Source: Candidatus Limnocylindrales bacterium | GTDB lineage: Bacteria; Chloroflexota; Limnocylindria; Limnocylindrales; CSP1-4 | DNA: 5,054 nucleotides | Direction of reading: 5' to 3' | NCBI GenBank assembly: GCA_030647575.1 | Contig: JAUSJS010000127.1 | Coordinates: 1-5,054, forward strand | Shown here: piece after piece, positions 1-4,975 of the stretch | Layout of the letters: each line of letters begins with the position of its first letter | Position numbering within the stretch: position 1 is the stretch's first letter | Program-made: the position numbers and the translations under genes | Notes under the pieces: generated by a model | The model's database searches: none | What the model saw: only the letters and a program-made list of their open reading frames with translations | Told to the model about the DNA's origin: nothing

Positions 1-213
1 GGCAGAGGCGGACAAGCAGCGCGCTCCAGCGAGATCACACTAAGCGACGACGCCGCGGTGTAGCCTCTGGAAGCAGCCGCGAGGTGGTGGTCTCGTCCTA
101 TGTCTGGTAATCGGCGAGGCGGCTATCGATAATGGCATCGCGCTACCAGCAGCAGCCGTGGGTATCGACACCTGGGGAGAATCGCATTCTTCCTCTGTCG
201 CAGTCCACGGCGA

Positions 214-229
214 GGTGCGTACTCGCACC
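214..229. promoter_or_regulatory. Small inverted repeat upstream of the cupin gene
   Basis: A perfect 6-bp stem, GGTGCG / CGCACC, has a 4-base TACT loop and lies about 95 bp upstream of the cupin start. It could be an operator half-site pair or the end of an upstream transcript. A 6-bp stem is expected fairly often by chance in GC-rich DNA, so the functional claim is weak. Confidence 0.2.
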
Positions 230-246
230 ACTTTCGTACTAGGGCA

Positions 247-275
247 TGGACAGCCACTGCCCCCACCGTTAGCGT
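247..275 (+). promoter_or_regulatory. Possible promoter of the cupin gene
   Basis: TGGACA at 247-252 matches the -35 consensus at 5 of 6 bases. A 17-bp spacer separates it from TAGCGT at 270-275, which matches the -10 consensus at only 3 of 6. The spacing is ideal and would give a 5' leader of about 40 bases. The poor -10 makes this a tentative call. Confidence 0.22.
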
Positions 276-323
276 GGCTCCCCCGGGGTTGTACGCCCGC
301 CCGCTGAGGGTGGAGGAGGAAAA

Positions 324-803
324 ATGCGTAAGGCCATTCGGAGTCCGCTGCTGGCGCTGGCCCTCATCGTCGTGTTCGCCGGCACGGTGCTCGCGACGTT
401 TCCGGTGCCCGCGGGCAGCTTCCACTTGACGATCCTGTCACGCGGGACGCTGAGCGAACCGGTGCATTTCAACACTGGCGCGGTCAAGTTCCAGACGAAG
501 GGGTCCGTGGACTTCGTCGCGGCGACGGCCACCTTTGACGCGCCGGGCTCGTCCGGTTGGCACGCGCACCCGGGCGTCGTCCTCGTGACCGTGGAGTCAG
601 GCAGCCTGGTGCGTTATGACGAGCACTGCTCGGCCACCGTGTACCCCGCCGGTTCCGCATTCGTCGAGTCGGGCGACGTCGCGGAACTATTTCGCAACGA
701 GAGCACCACGACGCCGGCCGTCGTGCGCGTCAACTTTCTCGTTCCGGCCGGGACGACTGCCTTGCGGATCGATACGCCCAACCCCGGCTGCCCGCAGAAC
801 TAG
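324..803 (+). CDS. Exported cupin-domain protein
   Basis: This encodes a 159-residue secreted or surface-anchored cupin beta-barrel protein of unknown substrate. Residues 1-24 form a classic Sec signal peptide: a basic start (MRKAIR), a hydrophobic core and a VLA/TF cleavage site. The mature part carries the first cupin motif around residues 78-93 (GWHAHPG then E91 and G93), so the metal-type ligands H80, H82 and E91 are present. The second motif is recognisable as YPAG at 107-110, but the histidine usually found after it is missing (F113 and the E115/E121 area instead). The metal site is therefore either incomplete or uses another ligand. C102 and C156 are the only cysteines and could form a disulfide outside the cytoplasm. 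The start is fixed by GGAGGAGG about 6 bases upstream of ATG. The gene stands alone and is followed by a strong hairpin. Fold assignment is confident; biochemical role is not known. Confidence 0.88.
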   Translation: MRKAIRSPLLALALIVVFAGTVLATFPVPAGSFHLTILSRGTLSEPVHFNTGAVKFQTKGSVDFVAATATFDAPGSSGWHAHPGVVLVTVESGSLVRYDEHCSATVYPAGSAFVESGDVAELFRNESTTTPAVVRVNFLVPAGTTALRIDTPNPGCPQN

Positions 804-821
804 GGATCTCGCTCGATCATT

Positions 822-853
822 GAGTGGGGCCCTTCGACCGAAGGGCTCCACTC
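822..853 (+). terminator. Strong hairpin after the cupin gene, probable terminator
   Basis: A 14-bp stem (left arm 822-835, right arm 840-853) contains one G-U wobble and a 4-base loop, and begins 18 bases after the cupin stop codon. The position and stability fit transcription termination or 3'-end protection. There is no T-run after the stem, so it is not a textbook intrinsic terminator. Such U-less hairpins are common in high-GC bacteria. Being nearly symmetric, it could act on both strands. Confidence 0.6.
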
Positions 854-1108
854 GCAGCGCCCACGGGGCCAGTCGAGCCCGGAGCGACCGGGACGGCAGG
901 CATCCACGGCAGCGGTCCTGTCCGCTACTGCGGCCCAGACCACCGGAGCCGAGTTCAGAGGCTACGGCGTGACCACCACTGAGCAACGGAACCAGGCTCA
1001 TACGGTCCTCCGTCCACGTTCGCTGACATAGCACGTCGTACTGACGGCGGCGCTTAGAAGATGGCTGCCCGGTCCCGCAGGTCGACGTCGAGGGGATCAG
1101 TCGCCTCA

Positions 1109-1189
1109 CTAAGCGCGGCGCCGATCGGCGAGCAGCCACCTTGCCGCCAGCACGATGACTGCGACCAGGACCACGGTTAGGAGCCCCTA
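1109..1189 (-). pseudogene. Possible remnant of a membrane-protein C-terminus
   Basis: Read on the minus strand between two in-frame TAG codons, this stretch encodes about 25 residues that look like one transmembrane helix followed by a basic tail (LTVVLVAVIVLAARWLL, then ADRRRA and stop). That is a typical C-terminus of a bacterial membrane protein. No start codon with a ribosome binding site precedes it, and the frame upstream is closed by a stop. It may be a truncated leftover of a lost gene or a chance hydrophobic frame in GC-rich DNA. Confidence is low. Confidence 0.2.
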
Positions 1190-1290
1190 GGACGACAGGC
1201 TAGGCTGCTTGAGGAATGCCTGCGACGGGTGTTGAGGGCGGAAAAAGGTGACTTCTGACCCGGCGACCACCAGAGCCGTCAGCTGCGCTC

Positions 1291-1316
1291 GAGTGACATT
1301 GGCGCACGCTGACTGA
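1291..1316 (+). repeat. Dispersed intergenic repeat, copy 1
   Basis: This 26-bp element (GAGTGACATT, core GGCGC, ACGCTGACTGA) is the first of four copies in the same orientation. It sits 33 bp beyond the tetR stop codon. It differs from copy 2 at 3 of 26 positions. All four share GTGACATT and CTGA in the same register. Confidence 0.8.
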
Positions 1317-1349
1317 GCCCACGGAGACATACCCGGACGGCAAGCCAGA

Positions 1350-2006
1350 CTAGCCAGGGAGCAGGCCCTTATCCAGAGAACGCGCGAGCCACGACTGGTA
1401 CTTCCCGAGCGACCAGCCCCGCTCCAGAACAAGGATGTCGTGAACGGCCAGTGAGGTGAGGAGGAAGAGCAGGTCCGCGGCTGTATCGGCATCAACATCG
1501 TCCCGGAGCGCACCCCGCGACGCGAGCCGATCCGTGAAGCGCCGCTGGCCCGCAAGGCGCTGGGCCTCCAGGTCGGTCCACACCTTGGCGACCTCTGGGT
1601 CGAGCGCAGCGGCATCCCGCACCGCGCGAAGGAGGGGCCCGGCGCGGAGATGGATCCCCGGTTGGGTCGCGGCATAGAGCTCAATCTGACGGTGCGGGTC
1701 GGTCTCGGCGATCAGGGCGGCGATGGCCGGGCGCCGCTCAACCGGCACCTCGGATCGCTCGATCCCGCCCGCCAACGCGGCCTCGATCACGGCCGCGAAC
1801 AACCCGGCTTTCGAGCCGAAGGCGCGGTACACGGTCTCGACGACGACCCCCGCCGCGGTCGCGACCGTGGCCATCGTGGTGCCGGCGTAGCCATGAGCCT
1901 CGAACAGGCGCCCGGCGGCAGCCACGATCGTGCGGCGTGTGCTGGCGGCCTGTGCTCGTCGATGCGCCGACTCATATCCGCGTCGGGGCTTGACTTCGTG
2001 CGTCAT
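1350..2006 (-). CDS. TetR/AcrR-family transcriptional regulator
   Basis: This is a 218-residue one-component repressor-type regulator; the usual TetR length is about 190-220. The N-terminal DNA-binding domain spans roughly residues 22-70. It has the family pattern RRTIVAAAGRLFEAHGYAGTT, then the helix-turn-helix TMATVATAAGVVVETVYRAFGSK, where VYRAFGSKAGLF matches the conserved Y-F-x-S/N-K-x-x-L recognition-helix end. The remaining ~145 residues are the helical ligand-binding and dimer domain, which is variable, so the inducer cannot be predicted. The start is the only ATG available. No Shine-Dalgarno is visible just upstream, so it may be weakly translated. It is divergent from the SnoaL-like gene with a 67-bp gap, a perfect inverted repeat overlaps its own start codon and a TATAAT hexamer lies upstream. 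That arrangement fits autoregulation and control of the neighbour. Family call is very confident; target is inferred. Confidence 0.93.
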   Translation of the reverse strand: MTHEVKPRRGYESAHRRAQAASTRRTIVAAAGRLFEAHGYAGTTMATVATAAGVVVETVYRAFGSKAGLFAAVIEAALAGGIERSEVPVERRPAIAALIAETDPHRQIELYAATQPGIHLRAGPLLRAVRDAAALDPEVAKVWTDLEAQRLAGQRRFTDRLASRGALRDDVDADTAADLLFLLTSLAVHDILVLERGWSLGKYQSWLARSLDKGLLPG

Positions 2007-2020
2007 TTAGAGAGAATGAC
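2002..2020. promoter_or_regulatory. Candidate TetR operator (perfect inverted repeat)
   Basis: GTCATT (2002-2007) and AATGAC (2015-2020) are perfect inverted arms separated by 7 bases. The 19-bp span is in the size range of TetR-family operators. It overlaps the tetR start codon and lies about 55 bp upstream of the divergent SnoaL-like gene. Protein bound here would block tetR transcription and probably affect the divergent promoter. The symmetry is seen directly; binding is inferred. Confidence 0.5.
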
Positions 2021-2050
2021 CATGACATCAATCCTGCTCGGTTCTACTTG

Positions 2051-2056
2051 ATTATA
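2051..2056 (-). promoter_or_regulatory. Candidate -10 element for tetR
   Basis: On the minus strand this reads TATAAT, a perfect -10 hexamer in an otherwise GC-rich region, located 45 bp upstream of the tetR start. No good -35 is found at 16-18 bp; the best is TTGTCC at a short spacing of 12. The same AT-rich patch gives TATAGA on the plus strand (2053-2058), so the divergent promoters may overlap. Confidence 0.35.
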
Positions 2057-2073
2057 GAGGAGCTCACGGGACA

Positions 2074-2502
2074 ATGATCGACCTCAAGGACATCACCCGA
2101 CGGACCTGGGAGCAGATGCTTCCTTCGGCAGACATCTCGGCCCTCGCCTCCGTGATCGCGGCCGATTGCATCAACCACGACACACCACCCGGCGTGGCGC
2201 AGGGCCTCGAAGGCATCGGCCAGACGGTCCGAATGCTTCAGGCCGCGTTCAGCGACCAGCGCTACGAGGTGCACCACGTCGTTCAGGACGGCGACATGGT
2301 GGTCATCCATGCCACCTTGCACGCCCGCCATACCGGCCCATTTATGGGTATCCGGCCGACGGGGCGCGACGTCGCCCTGCGCAGCATCCACCTGATTCGC
2401 TATCGAGACGGTCGCGAGGTAGAGACCTGGGCCATCCAGGACCGGATGGGCCTGCGGCAGCAGCTGGGCGTCGTGCCTGGTGGAATGCCGGCTGGCGGAT
2501 AG
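2074..2502 (+). CDS. SnoaL-like / ester cyclase family protein
   Basis: This 142-residue cytoplasmic protein belongs to the SnoaL-like branch of the NTF2-like alpha+beta barrel fold. Members include aldol cyclases of aromatic polyketides and many proteins annotated as ester cyclase with unknown substrates. Family signatures run in order: an N-terminal helix followed by the NHD motif (N34, H35, D36); a central GPFMGIRPTGR stretch (88-98), the usual F-x-G-x-x-P-T-G-R pattern; then SIHLIRYRDGREVETWAIQDRMGLRQQLG (104-132). D123 occupies the position of the catalytic acid/base aspartate known in SnoaL, and H106 lies nearby. No signal peptide is visible. A GAGGAG ribosome binding site sits 11 bases before ATG, slightly far. 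It is divergent from tetR and probably regulated by it. No polyketide synthase genes are seen nearby, so polyketide cyclisation should not be assumed; a small-molecule hydrolase, isomerase or binding role is equally possible. Confidence 0.9.
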   Translation: MIDLKDITRRTWEQMLPSADISALASVIAADCINHDTPPGVAQGLEGIGQTVRMLQAAFSDQRYEVHHVVQDGDMVVIHATLHARHTGPFMGIRPTGRDVALRSIHLIRYRDGREVETWAIQDRMGLRQQLGVVPGGMPAGG

Positions 2503-2538
2503 CCGGGCCGATCGGCGGCGATCCCCCTCCGTCGGGTC

Positions 2539-2564
2539 GGGTGACATTAACGCACGCTGACTGA
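2539..2564 (+). repeat. Dispersed intergenic repeat, copy 2
   Basis: This 26-bp copy reads GGGTGACATT, core AACGC, ACGCTGACTGA. It lies 36 bp beyond the stop codon of the SnoaL-like gene and is directly oriented relative to copy 1. Together they bracket the tetR-snoaL pair at nearly equal distances from its two ends. Confidence 0.8.
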
Positions 2565-2677
2565 TTCGAACGTCGATCCGCCGGAGGTAGCCGCCAGGCC
2601 GACCGGATCCCGTTGCGAGCGTTCATAGACGAGCGCCGTCTGGGGAGCGACCGTCCATTCTCATGGCTCGCCGGGCC

Positions 2678-3124
2678 CTAGCGTTGGCTCTCCAGGATTC
2701 GCTTCACGTTGCGAGCTTCGAGTGCACCGGTTCGCTTTGTGATCGAACCCACGAATGGTTGCATCAATCTTGCGATGCCGTGGAATCGGGCGTCGGTCAC
2801 GCGGCTCAGTCTCGTCTTGCCGTCTTCGACGGGCACCAGCAGGTAGCTCACCTTGGTACCCCTGGTCCTGCCAGCCACCGCCTCAACCGAAAAGGTCCTG
2901 TTTCGCTCGAATTCAGTGACTCGGAGGTCGAACGTGACCGTCCTGCCGAGGAACGTGATGGAGCTCTGAATGGATGTACCCACTTGGATCGGCCCCTCGG
3001 ACATCTGTCTCCATACCGCCCCGCTGTCCTCCCACCGTGGCATGTTCGAGATGTCGGTGATGTAGTTCCAGACGTCCTCGACTGGCCGGTCAATCACGAG
3101 ACTTGCTCCTGTGCCCCTTGCCAT
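2678..3124 (-). CDS. SRPBCC (START-fold) family protein, paralogue 1
   Basis: This 148-residue cytoplasmic protein has the SRPBCC helix-grip fold, used for binding hydrophobic small molecules. The N-terminal hallmark is seen at residues 8-31 (SLVIDRPVEDVWNYITDISNMPRW: beta strand, D/N-RP, V-W helix, D-x-x-N-x-P-x-W). A beta-rich middle and a long C-terminal helix ending RNVKRILESQR follow, the usual start-to-end architecture. I chose the ATG at 3124 because a GGGGAGAAGGG purine-rich ribosome binding site precedes it by about 6 bases. The upstream ATG at 3178 would add 18 residues outside the fold and has no such signal. It lies 63 bp downstream of a clearly related gene, probably in one transcript. 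Ligand and function are unknown. Confidence 0.88.
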   Translation of the reverse strand: MARGTGASLVIDRPVEDVWNYITDISNMPRWEDSGAVWRQMSEGPIQVGTSIQSSITFLGRTVTFDLRVTEFERNRTFSVEAVAGRTRGTKVSYLLVPVEDGKTRLSRVTDARFHGIARLMQPFVGSITKRTGALEARNVKRILESQR

Positions 3125-3187
3125 GTCGGCCCTTCTCCCCAGCTCAGGAATCACCCGTCGTCCGCGAATCGCGCTCAACGCCAGCGC

Positions 3188-3631
3188 TCAACTACGCGCC
3201 TCGATCAGGCGTTTCAGGTTGGACATCTCGGTCCCCCATCCGCCGCGCAGCACACGAGTAAGCGTCGGCCCAAACAACCCCTCCGCCCGGCCGAGCTCGA
3301 GTTCGCCCCAGCGCGACAGGCGGGTGCTGCCGCCGATGCTCTCGAATGTGAAGCCGCCGGTGGTGTGCCCGAGGAGCGGGACGTCCGCCGTGTAGGCGAG
3401 CAGTTGCCCGGGCTCGTACTGGGTGACCACGATCGTCTGTGACTTGATCTCCCGACCGAACATCGGACGGACGCTCGAGATTCTCGCGCCCACCCCGAGC
3501 GGTCCGGCCGATATCTGACGCAGCTCGCTGCCGCTCCGCGTCCAATGTGACGAGTTCGCGAGATCGATGAAGAAGTCCCAGACCTCTTGTGCGGGCCGGT
3601 TGATCGGGGTGTTGACCGCGATCCGCAACAT
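3188..3631 (-). CDS. SRPBCC (START-fold) family protein, paralogue 2
   Basis: This 147-residue protein has the same fold and size as its downstream neighbour. Shared landmarks include the N-RPAQEVWDFFIDLANSSHW block (11-30), RQISAGP (38-44, against RQMSEGP), the TRLSR motif in the middle (103-107) and the C-terminal helix NLKRLIEARS. The conservation fits an old tandem duplication. The ATG at 3631 is chosen because GGAGG stands 6 bases upstream and the fold begins right there. An in-frame ATG at 3820 would add 63 low-complexity residues encoded by the intergenic region and overlap repeat copy 3, so it is rejected. No signal peptide or membrane segment is visible. It is likely the first gene of a two-gene transcript. 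Ligand unknown. Confidence 0.88.
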   Translation of the reverse strand: MLRIAVNTPINRPAQEVWDFFIDLANSSHWTRSGSELRQISAGPLGVGARISSVRPMFGREIKSQTIVVTQYEPGQLLAYTADVPLLGHTTGGFTFESIGGSTRLSRWGELELGRAEGLFGPTLTRVLRGGWGTEMSNLKRLIEARS

Positions 3632-3811
3632 CAGGGGCCTCCGGTGAATTGGAAAGCCGATCCACTGCACGGTCGCCGACGGCGAGGGTAACCCGGGGCG
3701 GACGGGGGAGTTCCCGGGGGTCGGCGCAATCGTACTCGCTACGTCGACCCCCGCCGTCTCTCGGCTCGCTGCCGCTCCGGCCGTCAGATGAGCCGCGGGG
3801 AGTATGGCCTC

Positions 3812-3862
3812 GGGTGACATTGGCGTACGCTGAGTGACAGGGCGGTCCCGTCGCCCGCTGGC
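3812..3862 (+). repeat. Dispersed intergenic repeat, copy 3 (extended form)
   Basis: The 26-bp unit (3812-3837) reads GGGTGACATT, core GGCGT, ACGCTGAGTGA. It contains the 8-bp palindrome GCGTACGC and an internal direct repeat of GTGACA with a 20-bp period (3814 and 3834). A block at 3846-3862 (TCCCGTCGCCCGCTGGC) recurs exactly after copy 4, so this copy extends to about 51 bp. The block can fold as TCGCC / GGCGA around CGCT. Confidence 0.75.
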
Positions 3863-3945
3863 GAGCTGTATAGGACCTATTGGACCGTGCCTGTGTAGTT
3901 GGTGATGATGTCAAGCGCTGACTCGCAACACTCGGTCGCCTCTAG

Positions 3946-4017
3946 GGGCGCCCCGGCTTCGCGCGTGGGCGCGCGATCCCGACCACGGCCGGTCAGCCGA
4001 GCCGCCGCGACCGGGGC
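3946..4017 (-). terminator. Nested inverted repeats past the membrane-protein gene
   Basis: A perfect 7-bp stem with 4-base loop (TCGCGCG 3959-3965, CGCGCGA 3970-3976) is enclosed by a second 7-bp inverted repeat (GCCCCGG 3950-3956, CCGGGGC 4011-4017). It overlaps a 10-bp palindrome, GGGGCGCCCC. All lie within 75 bp downstream of the minus-strand stop codon, a sensible place for a terminator. There is no T-run and the DNA is very GC-rich, so chance pairing is a real alternative. Confidence 0.35.
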
Positions 4018-4021
4018 ACCT

Positions 4022-4727
4022 CTAGCAGTTGTTGACCTCGCCCTGGTTGATCAGAAACGACCCCTCGCCCACGCTTAGCGGAAGGCGGCCCGAGATCGTT
4101 TCCCCAGGGCCGACTGGTTCGCCAACGAGGATATCGAACCCGAAATTGCCAAAGTCGTTCTCGACCCTAACGGTGCACGTTGCGGTTTCGGTCGTGGTGC
4201 CGCTGTTCGTGACGGTGAAATAGGCGTACCCGTTGGCCTCATCAACCGGCTCCCATCTCACGAAACTACCGGTTAGGTGGCTCACCTCTACGGGCGCGGC
4301 TGGTGCAACCGTTGCGCTAACTGAGTTGCCTGAGTTCCCGCCGCCGAAGATCGCCCAGGCGACTACCACCAACGCGATGAGGGCCAGGCAACCAAGGGCG
4401 TTGGATCGATTCGCACCCACCGGTGCGGTCGAGTTCACTGAAGCCGGTGCGGCACTTGTCGGTAGTCCGGTTGTTGGAGAGCCGCTGGCGGGCTGATTTG
4501 CAGTGATGGGCCGGGTCTTGATGTCCCGTAAGGCGGCAACGACCGCCGGCGCCTGTTCGGGTTGAAAGACGTACTCGACCGTGAGCACCTGTTGTCCGAG
4601 GGCAGCCGACCAATTCTCCGATGTGGGGACAAAAACCATCGGCCGCCGCCCTTTGGGCGTCGTCGTGGTAGGCAAATTCGGCCTCGTCGCGCGTCGTTCC
4701 CCGGTAAACGGCGGTACGTCGTTCCAT
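4022..4727 (-). CDS. Single-pass membrane protein, frame broken by one extra base
   Basis: I do not recognise a named family. The gene starts at 4727 (ATG with GGAGGGGAG 4 bases upstream) and reads MERRTAVYRG onward for 32 residues to ADGF. It must then shift by one base inside the run of five A's at 4631-4635 (T5 on the coding strand) to continue as VPTSENWSAALGQQVLTVEYVF. Removing one T gives a seamless 234-residue protein. Residues 1-55 form a compact cytoplasmic domain, and 66-107 are a Pro/Ser/Thr/Ala-rich linker. About 110-127 is one transmembrane helix (LGCLALIALVVVAWAIF). The last ~90 residues are an outside beta-rich domain (YFTVTNSGTTTETATCTVRV), resembling Ig-like or FxLYD-type domains, ending in NNC. 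Without the shift, only the 217-residue or shorter downstream frame is translated, possibly from the ATG at 4639. Sequencing error, real mutation and reinitiation are all possible. Confidence 0.72.
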
Positions 4728-4775
4728 CGCGCTCCCCTCCGTAGCGGACTCTAGCAGCGCTGTCGACGGTGCTCC

Positions 4776-4804
4776 AGTATCCAACCGCCGCCCTCATATG
4801 CCAG
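4776..4804 (-). promoter_or_regulatory. Possible promoter of the membrane-protein gene
   Basis: On the minus strand CTGGCA (4804-4799) and GATACT (4781-4776) each match the -35 and -10 consensus at 4 of 6 bases, with an exact 17-bp spacer. The -10 ends 48 bp before the ATG at 4727. The -35 overlaps a hyphenated palindrome at 4801-4811 (CCAGA-A-TCTGG), which could be an operator. Support is modest. Confidence 0.28.
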
Positions 4805-4831
4805 AATCTGGACTGCGACGTCGAGCCGACC

Positions 4832-4881
4832 GGGTGACATTGCGGGACACTGACTGGGACGCGATCCCGTCGCCCGCTGGC
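4832..4881 (+). repeat. Dispersed intergenic repeat, copy 4 (extended form)
   Basis: This is the most diverged 26-bp unit (4832-4857: GGGTGACATT, core GCGGG, ACACTGACTGG). It is followed by the same 17-bp block as copy 3 at 4865-4881, with a one-base length difference between. It lies about 105 bp upstream of the membrane-protein start and forms a direct-repeat pair with copy 3 around that gene. Confidence 0.72.
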
Positions 4882-4975
4882 CCGCGCTCCCGGTACTGGC
4901 TGCGTAGCGGGACCGCGTCGTGAGTTTCCCAGCTGCCGCTTGTCTGGCGCCTATCGCTGACGCTTCAATTCCACT

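Larger units (their letters stand above)
1..323. other. Non-coding leader region left of the cupin gene
   Basis: I see no convincing gene here. The open frames are short, Arg/Pro/Ser-rich and lack ribosome binding sites. The stretch contains a small perfect hairpin at 214-229 (GGTGCG, loop TACT, CGCACC), a weak promoter-like pair at 247-275 and a good Shine-Dalgarno sequence just before position 324. It is best read as the upstream regulatory region of the cupin gene plus spacer. Confidence 0.5.
804..1349. other. Intergenic region without a supported gene
   Basis: About 545 bp lie between the cupin and tetR stop codons. The region holds the hairpin at 822-853, a short hydrophobic coding-like remnant on the minus strand (1109-1189), a 12-bp perfect palindrome at 1119-1130 (CGCCGATCGGCG) and repeat copy 1 at 1291-1316. 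The open frames through it lack ribosome binding sites and have no recognisable domain, so none is called as a gene. It may be a decayed gene or scar. Confidence 0.5.
3632..4021. other. Intergenic region with repeat copy 3 and hairpins
   Basis: About 390 bp separate the SRPBCC pair from the membrane-protein gene. No gene is supported. The stretch holds the SRPBCC ribosome binding site (3638-3642), repeat copy 3 with its 17-bp extension (3812-3862), and a cluster of inverted repeats at 3946-4017 just past the membrane-protein stop codon. A promoter for the SRPBCC pair probably lies in 3650-3800, but I could not identify one with confidence. Confidence 0.5.

Noticed and set aside
687..1139. A 150-codon minus-strand open frame
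   Set aside because: It is antisense to the cupin 3' end and crosses the hairpin. The composition is Arg/Ser/Leu-rich with no domain and no ribosome binding site.
1187..1684. A 165-codon minus-strand open frame
   Set aside because: Most of it overlaps tetR in another frame, and the rest is the translated repeat copy (an ACANVTR-like peptide) and intergenic DNA. No domain is recognisable.
2507..2516. Palindrome GCCGATCGGC after the SnoaL-like gene as a terminator
   Set aside because: It has no loop, only 10 bp and no T-run. A similar palindrome at 1119-1130 shows that this motif is common in the local composition.
3125..3178. N-terminal extension of SRPBCC paralogue 1 starting at 3178
   Set aside because: The 18 extra residues are basic and precede the fold. 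The ATG at 3124 has the ribosome binding site.
2663..3442. A 259-codon plus-strand open frame across the SRPBCC genes
   Set aside because: It is antisense to both SRPBCC genes, which have clear domains and ribosome binding sites. Its translation is low-complexity with no recognisable domain. Long antisense frames are expected in GC-rich coding DNA.
3632..3820. N-terminal extension of SRPBCC paralogue 2 starting at 3820
   Set aside because: The 63 extra residues are Ala/Pro/Ser-rich, overlap repeat copy 3 and lie outside the fold, while the ATG at 3631 has GGAGG at the right distance.
1291..4881. Integron attC sites or a CRISPR array as explanation of the four repeats
   Set aside because: The attC core arms are absent and spacing is 1.0-1.3 kb with genes between, so it is not a CRISPR array. 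No integrase or Cas gene is visible.
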